Below are positions 45,113 to 53,189 of a stretch of DNA of 64,000 bases, piece after piece. Every line of letters begins with the position of its first letter. Position 1 is the first letter of the stretch. The DNA is taken from assembly GCA_029960045.1 (NCBI GenBank), contig JASCOV010000001.1, positions 62,001 to 126,000 on the forward strand, written 5' to 3'. The position numbers were made by a program, and so were the translations under genes. Under the pieces are notes generated by a model. That model did not search any database, was not told the origin of the DNA, and saw only the letters and a program-made list of their open reading frames with translations. The DNA is from Flavobacteriaceae bacterium PS02293 (GTDB taxonomy: Bacteria > Bacteroidota > Bacteroidia > Flavobacteriales > Weeksellaceae).

Positions 45113-46384
45113 TTAAATCTCTTTAAATTGCAAATTCTGCTCTTTAATTTGTTGAGCTTCCAACTCTTTATAATAACCAGTTTCCAGTTTTTTATAAATC
45201 CCTTCGAAAGCTTCTAGCGTTTCGTTGATCTCAGCATCTGTGTGAGAAGCAGTAGGAATCAATCTTAAAAGAATCATTCCTTTTGGAATTACCGGATAAG
45301 AAACTACTGAGGTAAAAATGCCATAATTTTCTCTAAGGTCTCTCGCCAAAAGCATTGCTTCAACAGGATTTCCCTGGATAAAAACCGGCGTTACACAAGT
45401 GTTTGTGTCTCCAAGATTATAACCAATCTTTTTAAGTCCGCCTTGAAGTTTTTCAACATTTTCCCAAAGTTTAGCTTTGATTTCTGGTCTTGACCTCAAT
45501 AGTTCCAATCTCTTCAAACCGCCGATTACCATTGGCATTGTCAAAGATTTAGCGAAAATTTGAGACCTTAGATTGAATTTCAGATAACGGATAATTTCTT
45601 TGTTTCCAGCAAGGAAAGCTCCAAAACCAGCCATAGATTTTGCAAATGTTGAGAAGTAAACATCAATCTCATCCTGACATCCTTGCTCTTCTCCAGCACC
45701 AGCACCAGTTGCTCCAAGTGTCCCGAATCCGTGAGCATCATCCACCAAAATTCTGAAACCATATTTTTCTTTAAGCGCAATGATCTCTTTCAATTTTCCT
45801 TGCTGACCTCTCATTCCAAAAACTCCTTCTGTGATAACTAAGATTCCACCTCCGGTTTCCGCAGTAACTTTCTGAGCTCTTTGCAGGTTTTTTTCAAGAC
45901 TTGCGATATCGTTGTGTCTGTAAGTAAAACGTTTGCCTGAGTGCAATCTAACGCCATCTACGATACAAGCATGAGAATCAACGTCGTAAACGATCACATC
46001 ATTTCTGGAAACCAAAGCATCGATGCAAGACACCATTCCCTGATAACCGAAATTCAATAGATAAGCGGATTCTTTTTGAACAAATTCTGCCAATTCTCTC
46101 TCTAGCTGCAAATGCTGATCGGTCTCGCCAGACATTGCTCTTGCGCCCATTGGATAAAACATTCCGTATTCTGCAGCCGCTTTTGCATCTGCTTCCAAAA
46201 CTTCAGGATGGTTGCAAAGTCCCAAATAATCGTTGGCACTCCAGAAGATTACCTCTTTCCCTTGGAATTTCATTCTCGGACCAATCGGACCTTCCAATCT
46301 TGGGAAAATATAATAGCCTTCTGCGTAATCTGCAAATTGTCCTAGTGGGCCTGGATTCTGTTTTATTCTTTCAAAAATGTCCAT
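45113..46384 (-). CDS. PLP-dependent acyltransferase of the alpha-oxoamine synthase family; probable cysteate acyltransferase
   Basis: The 423-residue protein belongs to the family of KBL, AONS and serine palmitoyltransferase. The PLP lysine is Lys249 (FSTFAKSMAG); VDDAHGFG (214-221) holds the cofactor-binding Asp and His. Its N-terminus (GPLGQFADYAEGYYIFPRLEGPIGPRMKF) and length match the flavobacterial subgroup that condenses cysteate with acyl groups in sulfonolipid (capnine) synthesis. A cysteine-synthase-like gene upstream fits the supply of cysteate. The ATG at 46384 is preferred; a TTG 51 bases upstream lies inside a hairpin. A role in sphingolipid synthesis is the main alternative. 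Confidence 0.72.
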   Translation of the reverse strand: MDIFERIKQNPGPLGQFADYAEGYYIFPRLEGPIGPRMKFQGKEVIFWSANDYLGLCNHPEVLEADAKAAAEYGMFYPMGARAMSGETDQHLQLERELAEFVQKESAYLLNFGYQGMVSCIDALVSRNDVIVYDVDSHACIVDGVRLHSGKRFTYRHNDIASLEKNLQRAQKVTAETGGGILVITEGVFGMRGQQGKLKEIIALKEKYGFRILVDDAHGFGTLGATGAGAGEEQGCQDEIDVYFSTFAKSMAGFGAFLAGNKEIIRYLKFNLRSQIFAKSLTMPMVIGGLKRLELLRSRPEIKAKLWENVEKLQGGLKKIGYNLGDTNTCVTPVFIQGNPVEAMLLARDLRENYGIFTSVVSYPVIPKGMILLRLIPTASHTDAEINETLEAFEGIYKKLETGYYKELEAQQIKEQNLQFKEI

Positions 46385-46413
46385 TTTTCTAACTGATATT
46401 TTTTGATTTACTG

Positions 46414-46442
46414 AAAAAACCTTTTGTCTTTCCAAAAGGTTT
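46414..46442 (-). terminator. Hairpin between the two sulfonolipid-type genes
   Basis: A perfect 10-bp stem (46417-46426 with 46433-46442) around 6 bases is followed on the minus strand by six Ts. Placed between two co-directional genes, it looks like an attenuator or partial terminator. Confidence 0.65.
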
Positions 46443-46459
46443 ATTAATATTTTGAATTG

Positions 46460-47497
46460 TTATTTGATAATTTCTGTTTTGAAAATCTCATCATAATTGT
46501 GAAAACAATTGTTGATAAAACCTTGCTCTTCCATCCATTTGTCGCTGTAAACTTTGGTAATGTAGCGTGAACCGTGATCTGGGAAAATCAACACGATCAG
46601 ATCATCACTTTTAAACTCATGAGAATTAGCATATTGGATTAAAGCTTGAGTGACAGCTCCTGTGGTGTAACCGCCCATTATTGCTTCTTTTAGTGCAATT
46701 TCTCGGGTTCTGTAAGCTGACATTTCGTCATTAACTCTTACATATTCATCGATTTTATCGAATAGAAGTGCACCTGGAATCAGGTTTTTCCCAAGACCTT
46801 CGATCTGATAAGGATGGATTTCTGTTTTATTGATGGTTCCTGTTTCGTGGTAAGTTTTCAGGATAGATCCGTCTGCATCTACACCAATAACTTTGATGTC
46901 AGGATTTTGTTCTTTCAAATATTTTGCAGTTCCGGAAAGCGTTCCTCCAGTTCCTGTACAAGCGAAAACGTGCGTAATCTTTCCGTCAGTCTGATTCCAA
47001 AGCTCAGGACCAGTTGTCTGGTAATGCGCATCAATGTTCAATTCATTGAAATATTGATTGATGTAAACCGAGTTAGGTGTTTCTCTTGCAATTCTTTTTG
47101 CAACTTCGTAATAAGATTTAGGATCATCCGCAGGAACAGAAGCAGGGCAAACATAAACTGTTGCGCCAAGAGCTTTTAAGTAAGCGATTTTTTCTGCTTT
47201 GGTTTTATCACTTACGGCAAGGATGCATTTGTAACCTTTTACGATGCAAACCATTGCTATAGAAAATCCGGTGTTCCCGGACGTCGTTTCAACTATTACA
47301 GAATCAGGTTGTATCAAACCTTTTTTTTCTGCATTTTCTATGATGTGAAGGGCGATTCTGTCTTTCGTAGAATGGCCTGGATTATAAGATTCCAACTTAG
47401 CGTATACTGTCGCAGGAATGTCCTTGGTAACGTGATTCAATTTGACCAACGGCGTGTTGCCAATCAAACCAAGAATATTATCGTATACATTCGTCAT
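46460..47497 (-). CDS. PLP-dependent cysteine-synthase-like enzyme; probable cysteate synthase
   Basis: The 345-residue fold-type II enzyme has the PLP lysine at Lys45 (NPGHSTKDRIAL; most cysteine synthases have NPGGSVKDR). The carboxylate-binding loop is TSGNTGFS and the phosphate loop is GTGGTLSGT. The His-Ser substitution next to the lysine and its position directly upstream of the acyltransferase gene favour production of cysteate from a phosphoserine-type donor and sulfite over ordinary cysteine synthesis. This assignment is an inference from context. It has a TATTTTTG box 31 bases before its start. Confidence 0.68.
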   Translation of the reverse strand: MTNVYDNILGLIGNTPLVKLNHVTKDIPATVYAKLESYNPGHSTKDRIALHIIENAEKKGLIQPDSVIVETTSGNTGFSIAMVCIVKGYKCILAVSDKTKAEKIAYLKALGATVYVCPASVPADDPKSYYEVAKRIARETPNSVYINQYFNELNIDAHYQTTGPELWNQTDGKITHVFACTGTGGTLSGTAKYLKEQNPDIKVIGVDADGSILKTYHETGTINKTEIHPYQIEGLGKNLIPGALLFDKIDEYVRVNDEMSAYRTREIALKEAIMGGYTTGAVTQALIQYANSHEFKSDDLIVLIFPDHGSRYITKVYSDKWMEEQGFINNCFHNYDEIFKTEIIK

Positions 47498-47528
47498 TTT
47501 ATATCATTTTTCTCTCAAAAACTGTCTG

Positions 47529-47536
47529 CAAAAATA
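47529..47536 (-). promoter_or_regulatory. Candidate -7 box for the cysteate-synthase-like gene
   Basis: The minus strand reads TATTTTTG, an exact TAnnTTTG match. A TTG occurs upstream but at only 12 bases spacing, so the -33 element is not convincing. Confidence 0.45.
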
Positions 47537-47713
47537 AAAAAAAAATCGCAATGTTTTTAAGTTTTGAGACATTAATATGTTACTTGACTGATACATTGTA
47601 AATTATTCCAACAATTTTCTGCATTTTATATGAATTGATAAAGTTTAATTTTTGTTAAAAACACCGATAACTAAATCAAAAATGTTAATTTCGCCGATAT
47701 TTCTTGTTACAAT

Positions 47714-50700
47714 ATGAAGAACTGGACTTTTAAACAATGGAACACCATTCTCGGATGGGGCGTTTTTGCAATTGCATTCATTACTTATTTATCAACTATA
47801 GAACCTAATTTCAGTTTTTGGGATTGTGGAGAATATATTTCTTCAGCCGTAAAACTGGAGGTAACTCACGCACCCGGAGCTGCGCTTTTCCAGTTGGTTG
47901 GTGCTGTTGTAGCATTGTTTGCATTTGGTGACGGACAAAATTATTCTTTGGTAATCAATGCAATGTCGGCATTGTGCAGTGCATTTACCATTTTGTTTTT
48001 GTTCTGGACAATTACGCATCTTGTAAGAAGATTATTAAACAGAGAATTCGAAAATATTACAATAGCGGAAGAAATTGCCACATTGTTTGCCGGAGGAGTT
48101 GGTGCTTTATGTTTCACATTCTCAGATTCATTCTGGTTTTCTGCTGTTGAGGGCGAAGTTTATGCGATGGCAAGTATGTTCATTGCATTAATTGTTTGGC
48201 TGATTACTAAATGGGAAAACGAATATCTGGAAAAAGATAATGAACGTTGGATTATACTTTTATTCTTCATCATCGGACTTTCTGTGGGAGTTCACATGAT
48301 GTGTATGTTGGCTTTACCGGCAGTTTGTTTGATTTATTACACAAGAAATTACAAGTTCACTTGGAAGTCATTTTTGATTGCTAATGCAGTGACTTTATTA
48401 ATATTAATCATTGTTTTCAAAATTATTTTCCCAGTCATTATGACCTTGTTCGGGAAGTCTGAAGTGTTCTTTGTGAACGGATTAGGGTTGCCTTTCCATT
48501 CAGGGACAGTTTTCGCTTTTGTTATTTTGATTGTACTTTGTTATTTATTAATTACTTATACAAGAAAAACCGGAAAATCACTTTATCAGACTATTGCTTT
48601 ATCAATAGTTTATATGATGATCGGATTCTCTTGCTGGCTGGTAATCCCGATCAGGGCGATAGCAAATCCTCCAATGAACCTTAATGATCCGGATAACGCT
48701 TTGGGAATGTTGGATTATTACAACCGTGAGCAATACGGTGATTGGCCAACCTTATACGGACAAAACTACACCGCTTATCTTGATCCAAACGGAATTCTGA
48801 AAAATGAAGATGGAAGTTATAAAACTGAAAAAACGGGTGATACTTACGAAAAAGATCCTGTAACAGGACGTTACCGTTTGGTAGGAGAGAAATTTAATTA
48901 TGTCTTCAATCCTGAGCAAGTGAGTTTGTTTCCAAGGATGTTCAGCGAAGATAAATCTGTGATGCCGAATTACATTTCAATGTACGGAGCACCGGATTTC
49001 ACCTTCAATTATGGGAACGAACAAGTTTCTGAAAGTCCGGAAGCCAAACAATTCTTTGATGAGCTCCGTCAGAAATATGAGAATGGAACCATCAAAATGG
49101 ACGATTATCTGAAGGCAAAACAATTTGGATTGATCAATGTTCAACGTCCTACTTTGGCTCAGAATCTTGATTATTTCATAACATTTCAGAATTACTTTTA
49201 TTTCGTAAGATATCTGCTTTGGAACTATTCCGGAAGACAGAATGATGTAGAAGGTCATATGGAAAATACGAATGGAAATTTCATTACCGGAATTCCTTTC
49301 ATCGATAATAATCTTTGGGGTGATCAGAACGCAATGCCGGAAAAATTCCAGAATGAAAGCACGGTTAAATTCTTTATGTTACCATTAATATTAGGATTAC
49401 TTGGATTTTTCTTTCAACTCAACAGAGACTTCGGAAGATTCTATGCGATATTATCATTATTTATTTTAACAAGTGTGATGATTGTATTTTACACAGGGAT
49501 GAAACCTTTCGAACCTCGTGAAAGAGATTATGCAATGGTCGGTTCCTTCTATGCATTTGCAATCTGGATTGGATTAGGTGTTGCGGCAATCTATTGGTTG
49601 CTTCAGAAAAAAGTAAAAAGCAAAGGTGCTCAGATTTTAGTTGGTGCTATTTTGCTAGGTGTTCCATTGATGATGGGCTTCCAAAATTACAATGTTCACG
49701 ATAGAAGCGAGAGATATGCCGCTTACGATTACGCATATTCAAGTTTGAAATCACTTCCAAAAGACGGCATTATGTTCGTTTATGGTGATAATGACACTTA
49801 TCCGGTTTGGGCAATTCAGGAAACTGAGGAGTTCCGCAGAGATGTAAAAGTGGTGAATTTTACACTACTTTCCACACCTTGGAACATCGATCAAGTTAAA
49901 AGAAGAACTTATGACTCCATGCCGGTTCCGTCAACTTTGACGCACGAAGATTACCGCGAAGGCAGCAACGATCAGGTTTATATGATGTCAAAAGATGACT
50001 GGTCCAATATCTTTGCTAACTTGAAAGATCAAGGTGCGCCTGATACAGAATTGGCTCAGTTCAGAAAATATTTGACTCAGGATTCTATCACTTTGAAAGA
50101 AGCAGTAAGTTTCCTTAAAATGAAATCGCCTGAGAAAGACGAGATTGTAAAAATGATTTTTGGAGACGAGCGCTACGAAAAATTCAATTTCCTTCCCGTT
50201 TCGAAATTTGTACTTCCCGTAAATGTGAATAACGCGGTAAAAGCCGGAATCATTACACCAGCCGAAGCTCAGAAAGCAGAAAAGCAAATCGTCATCGATT
50301 ATAAAGGATCCAGTATGTTTAAGAATAATATGCTGATGATGGATATTTTGGCAAACTTTGATTGGAAACGCACAATCAACTTTTCAAGTGGCGGAATCTA
50401 CGACCCAAGCAACCTGTTTTTCCTTTCTAATTATCTGAAATTTGACGGTTTCAGCTACAGATTGGTTCCAATCAAAACTGAAGAATCTGTAGATGGAGAA
50501 TTAGGAATGGTAAATGCAGACGAACTTTACACTACAGTTAAAAACTACAGATGGGGTAATTTCAAACATCTGAGAACCCATTTTGATGAAACTTGTACAC
50601 AGAATATTGTGGGCTACAGATCATCCGCAAGTCGTGCTGCAGAAGCATTGGTATTGAAAGGTGAGAAGAAAAAAGCCATCGAAATATTAGACTTGGCAAG

Positions 50701-51199
50701 CCGCGAAATTCCGGTTTCAAAATATAATGATCCGAGATCCCTGAGTTCAATTGTTTACGCTTACATTGTTGCAGGACAGGAACAAAAAGGTCTGAAACTG
50801 GCAGAAGATCTCAAGAAAGGAATCTTCGAAGAATACGATTATTACACAAGATTATCTCCGAAATTCCAAGTTTACGCAGGTCGTCAGATGAAGACCAAAC
50901 CGATGGAATATTCCCTTGTTGTAGGTGCAGTTGCTGATGCTTACAGCAAAATAGGACAGAAAGAAAAAGGTTATGCATATCTCGTAAACTCACTGAATGT
51001 CATCGATAAGAGGTTCAATGTATTCATCAAAGATCTTCAGGAAATGGGTAAAGAGAAAGCTTTCAAAAAGGCGGATGATGTACAACAAGTCACTTCTTTC
51101 TACTCCTATCTCTTCGATATCATGAAAGATTACGATACCACTTACGAAGCCGAAAAGATGGATCAAATCACAAAACAGCTGATGAAAGTCACACAATAA
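47714..51199 (+). CDS. DUF2723 (GT117) membrane glycosyltransferase-like protein
   Basis: The 1161-residue protein has about 12 membrane helices in two blocks, around residues 10-330 and 555-660. Its N-terminal signature WDCGEYISSAVKLEVTHAPGAALFQ holds the acidic first-loop motif of GT-C glycosyltransferases. The 250 residues after the first helix block and the long C-terminal part are soluble; the latter has TPR-like helices (AAEALVLKGEKKKAIEILDLASREI). The family is widespread in Bacteroidota and classified as GT117. It probably uses a lipid-linked sugar donor to modify proteins or envelope glycans; the acceptor is not proven. A hairpin follows immediately. Confidence 0.9.
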   Translation: MKNWTFKQWNTILGWGVFAIAFITYLSTIEPNFSFWDCGEYISSAVKLEVTHAPGAALFQLVGAVVALFAFGDGQNYSLVINAMSALCSAFTILFLFWTITHLVRRLLNREFENITIAEEIATLFAGGVGALCFTFSDSFWFSAVEGEVYAMASMFIALIVWLITKWENEYLEKDNERWIILLFFIIGLSVGVHMMCMLALPAVCLIYYTRNYKFTWKSFLIANAVTLLILIIVFKIIFPVIMTLFGKSEVFFVNGLGLPFHSGTVFAFVILIVLCYLLITYTRKTGKSLYQTIALSIVYMMIGFSCWLVIPIRAIANPPMNLNDPDNALGMLDYYNREQYGDWPTLYGQNYTAYLDPNGILKNEDGSYKTEKTGDTYEKDPVTGRYRLVGEKFNYVFNPEQVSLFPRMFSEDKSVMPNYISMYGAPDFTFNYGNEQVSESPEAKQFFDELRQKYENGTIKMDDYLKAKQFGLINVQRPTLAQNLDYFITFQNYFYFVRYLLWNYSGRQNDVEGHMENTNGNFITGIPFIDNNLWGDQNAMPEKFQNESTVKFFMLPLILGLLGFFFQLNRDFGRFYAILSLFILTSVMIVFYTGMKPFEPRERDYAMVGSFYAFAIWIGLGVAAIYWLLQKKVKSKGAQILVGAILLGVPLMMGFQNYNVHDRSERYAAYDYAYSSLKSLPKDGIMFVYGDNDTYPVWAIQETEEFRRDVKVVNFTLLSTPWNIDQVKRRTYDSMPVPSTLTHEDYREGSNDQVYMMSKDDWSNIFANLKDQGAPDTELAQFRKYLTQDSITLKEAVSFLKMKSPEKDEIVKMIFGDERYEKFNFLPVSKFVLPVNVNNAVKAGIITPAEAQKAEKQIVIDYKGSSMFKNNMLMMDILANFDWKRTINFSSGGIYDPSNLFFLSNYLKFDGFSYRLVPIKTEESVDGELGMVNADELYTTVKNYRWGNFKHLRTHFDETCTQNIVGYRSSASRAAEALVLKGEKKKAIEILDLASREIPVSKYNDPRSLSSIVYAYIVAGQEQKGLKLAEDLKKGIFEEYDYYTRLSPKFQVYAGRQMKTKPMEYSLVVGAVADAYSKIGQKEKGYAYLVNSLNVIDKRFNVFIKDLQEMGKEKAFKKADDVQQVTSFYSYLFDIMKDYDTTYEAEKMDQITKQLMKVTQ

Positions 51200-51205
51200 A
51201 TAAAT

Positions 51206-51238
51206 CAGGCGTCTCAATATCGGGACGCTTTTATTTTA
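51206..51238 (+). terminator. Intrinsic terminator after the GT117 gene
   Basis: A stem of about 9 bp with one mismatch (about 51206-51215 with 51220-51230) precedes a T-rich run. Confidence 0.7.
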
Positions 51239-51260
51239 TACTTTTATAAAGATTTTTTTA

Positions 51261-51373
51261 GGAGCTTAATCCCGCTTTCCGCTATATCTTTTTTGTCATT
51301 GTGAATGACGTTGGGACTTTAATTCACTATTCCGGCACAATGACAAAAAAGGATGCCGCTGCAATCGGGGCTA
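51261..51373. repeat. Family C dispersed element, plus orientation
   Basis: The unit begins GGAGCTTAATCCCGCTTTCC and ends GGATGCCGCTGCAATCGGGG. Inside are perfect arms TTTTTTGTCATTGTG and CACAATGACAAAAAA (about 51289-51303 and 51336-51350). A related copy in the opposite orientation is at 57638-57722. Confidence 0.75.
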
Positions 51374-51421
51374 TGAGCGATTCATCGAAAAGAAATACTT
51401 TATACTTACTAAATCATATTT

Positions 51422-51958
51422 ATGACAACAATGAAAAAGTTCTGTGCTTTTCTCCGAGGTGTGAATGTCAAAGGAACCAATATGAAGATGGTGGATGTCT
51501 GCAAAGTCTTTTCAGACGCAGGAATGAATAATGTTTCTTCGGTTTTGGCATCGGGAAATATTTTATTTCAATCAGATAAAGATCCTTTAGACTTAAAGAA
51601 TATTCTTGAAAAAGCAATGTCAGATCATTTCAGTTACGAGGCATTTCTCTTCATCAAAAGTGAAGAAGAGATTAATGAAATTTTCAAGAACGATCCGTTT
51701 CCTGCGATAGAAAATTTTCACAATTACGTCTTTCTCGGCAGCGAAAAAGTGGAAGAAACCTTATTGGAAGAATTCGAAAAAGCAAAGAAAGAAGAAGGCG
51801 AGCAAGGAAAGATTGTCAATAATATATTCTATTGGCAAGTTCCAAAAGGTCAAACCTTGGATTCAACTTTCGGGAAAGTTCTTGGTAGAAAAAGCCTGAA
51901 AGATAAAATGACCAGCCGAAATGTCAATACTTTTGAAAAGATAATAAAGAAGTTTTGA
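51422..51958 (+). CDS. DUF1697 domain protein
   Basis: The 178-residue cytoplasmic protein matches the DUF1697 family throughout: FCAFLRGVNVKGTNMKMVDV at the start, VLASGNILFQSD in the middle, and IFYWQVPKGQ, then LDSTFGKVLGRKS, near the end. The family has no firmly known function. The ATG at 51422 (MTTMKKF) could be replaced by the second ATG 9 bases later; nothing decides between them. It lies between a dispersed family C element and a family B palindrome. Confidence 0.88.
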   Translation: MTTMKKFCAFLRGVNVKGTNMKMVDVCKVFSDAGMNNVSSVLASGNILFQSDKDPLDLKNILEKAMSDHFSYEAFLFIKSEEEINEIFKNDPFPAIENFHNYVFLGSEKVEETLLEEFEKAKKEEGEQGKIVNNIFYWQVPKGQTLDSTFGKVLGRKSLKDKMTSRNVNTFEKIIKKF

Positions 51959-51967
51959 TAGTGTCAG

Positions 51968-52025
51968 TTTTGTCATTCCGCAGGAATCTCGACAGTTGTG
52001 TTTAGATTCCTGCGGAATGACAAAA
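51968..52025. repeat. Family B palindrome (TTTTGTCATTCCG type)
   Basis: Perfect 22-bp arms at 51968-51989 and 52004-52025, with a 14-base loop. A close relative with one missing base occurs at 60045-60098. It may serve as a terminator for the DUF1697 gene. Confidence 0.9.
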
Positions 52026-52096
52026 GAGTGTTAGATCTTGTAATAATTAGAGCTTTTTACGATACAAAACTATGGAAAGAATTCTTCTAAAATCCG

Positions 52097-52104
52097 TATA
52101 TTTG
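52097..52104 (+). promoter_or_regulatory. Candidate -7 box for kdsA
   Basis: TATATTTG is an exact TAnnTTTG match, 57 bases before the ATG. No TTG at -33. Confidence 0.4.
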
Positions 52105-52161
52105 TATTCATATTTCAGAACAATTTTTCCTCTGAAATTCACAATTTAAAATCAAAAAATA

Positions 52162-52971
52162 ATGATACAATATCTTGATAACATTCATCACAAAGATTCC
52201 AAAAATTTCTTCCTAATCGCCGGACCTTGCGCTATTGAAGACGAAACAATGGCTTTGCAGATTGCAGAACACATCGTGAAGCTTTCTGACAAATATAATA
52301 TTCCTTACATCTTCAAAGGGTCTTTCAGAAAAGCCAATAGAAGCCGTGTTGATTCTTTCACAGGAATCGGCGATGAGAAGGCATTGAAGATCCTTAGAAA
52401 AGTAGGAGAGACGTTCAATGTTCCTACAACTACAGATATTCACGAGAATGCTCACGCAGCTTTGGCGGCAGAATATGTGGATGTTTTGCAGATTCCGGCA
52501 TTCCTTGTAAGACAGACCGATCTTTTGATCGCTGCTGCGGAAACAGGAAAGGCGGTGAGTCTTAAAAAAGGACAGTTCCTTTCACCGGAAGCTATGAAAT
52601 TTGCAGTTCAGAAAGTGAGAGATTCCGGAAACGATAAAACAGCAATCATCGAAAGAGGAAATACATTTGGCTACAGTGATCTTGTGGTGGATTTCCGTGG
52701 AATCCCGACAATGCGAGAGTATTCACCGGTTATTTTGGACGTGACACATTCACTTCAACAGCCAAATCAGAATTCAGGAATTACAGGTGGACGTCCGGAA
52801 TTAATCGAAACTATTGCCAAAGCTGGAATCGCAGTTGGTGCAGATGGTTTGTTCATCGAAACCCATCCTGATCCCTCCATTGCAAAATCAGACGGTGCCA
52901 ATATGCTGAAACTTGATCTGCTTGATGATTTGCTTGGTAAGCTGACGAGAATCAGAGAAGCGATATTATAA
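52162..52971 (+). CDS. kdsA: 3-deoxy-8-phosphooctulonate synthase
   Basis: The 269-residue TIM-barrel enzyme joins PEP and arabinose-5-phosphate to make Kdo-8-phosphate for the lipopolysaccharide core. Family signatures are AGPCAIEDETMALQIAEHI, FKGSFRKANRSRVDSFTG, DIHENAHAALAAEYVDVLQ and PAFLVRQTDLL. The C-terminal stretch GADGLFIETHPDP completes the active site. Length is normal for KdsA. It has its own promoter box and a strong terminator, so it appears to be a single-gene unit. Confidence 0.97.
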   Translation: MIQYLDNIHHKDSKNFFLIAGPCAIEDETMALQIAEHIVKLSDKYNIPYIFKGSFRKANRSRVDSFTGIGDEKALKILRKVGETFNVPTTTDIHENAHAALAAEYVDVLQIPAFLVRQTDLLIAAAETGKAVSLKKGQFLSPEAMKFAVQKVRDSGNDKTAIIERGNTFGYSDLVVDFRGIPTMREYSPVILDVTHSLQQPNQNSGITGGRPELIETIAKAGIAVGADGLFIETHPDPSIAKSDGANMLKLDLLDDLLGKLTRIREAIL

Positions 52972-52976
52972 AATTA

Positions 52977-53001
52977 AAGTCCGGTAATGCCGGACTTTTT
53001 T
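52977..53001 (+). terminator. Intrinsic terminator after kdsA
   Basis: A compact stem (AAGTCCGG with CCGGACTT, 4-base loop) is followed by a T-run. Confidence 0.9.
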
Positions 53002-53129
53002 CTTGACAATTGTGCTTAATAATTTTAAATAATTACTTAAATATTCATAATTGACAAAGGAATATTCTGAAACTAATCACTTTTCTGCATAACAATTATA
53101 AATATTCTTTCGTTCTTTAGATTAATTGT

Positions 53130-53137
53130 TATTTTTG
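53130..53137 (+). promoter_or_regulatory. Candidate -7 box for the TonB-dependent receptor
   Basis: TATTTTTG matches TAnnTTTG exactly, 52 bases before the start codon. No clear -33. Confidence 0.45.
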
Positions 53138-53189
53138 CCTTTCCCAAGATTCAATTTTTAAAAATATAAATCGAAAAAAAATTACAACT

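Noticed and set aside
45113..46384. Annotation as 2-amino-3-ketobutyrate CoA ligase partner of tdh
   Set aside because: The genes are 20 kb apart, and its N-terminus matches the flavobacterial acyltransferase subgroup better than KBL.
51301..51531. Possible small gene starting in the family C element
   Set aside because: Its start and first 25 codons lie in the repeat and the rest overlaps the DUF1697 gene in another frame.
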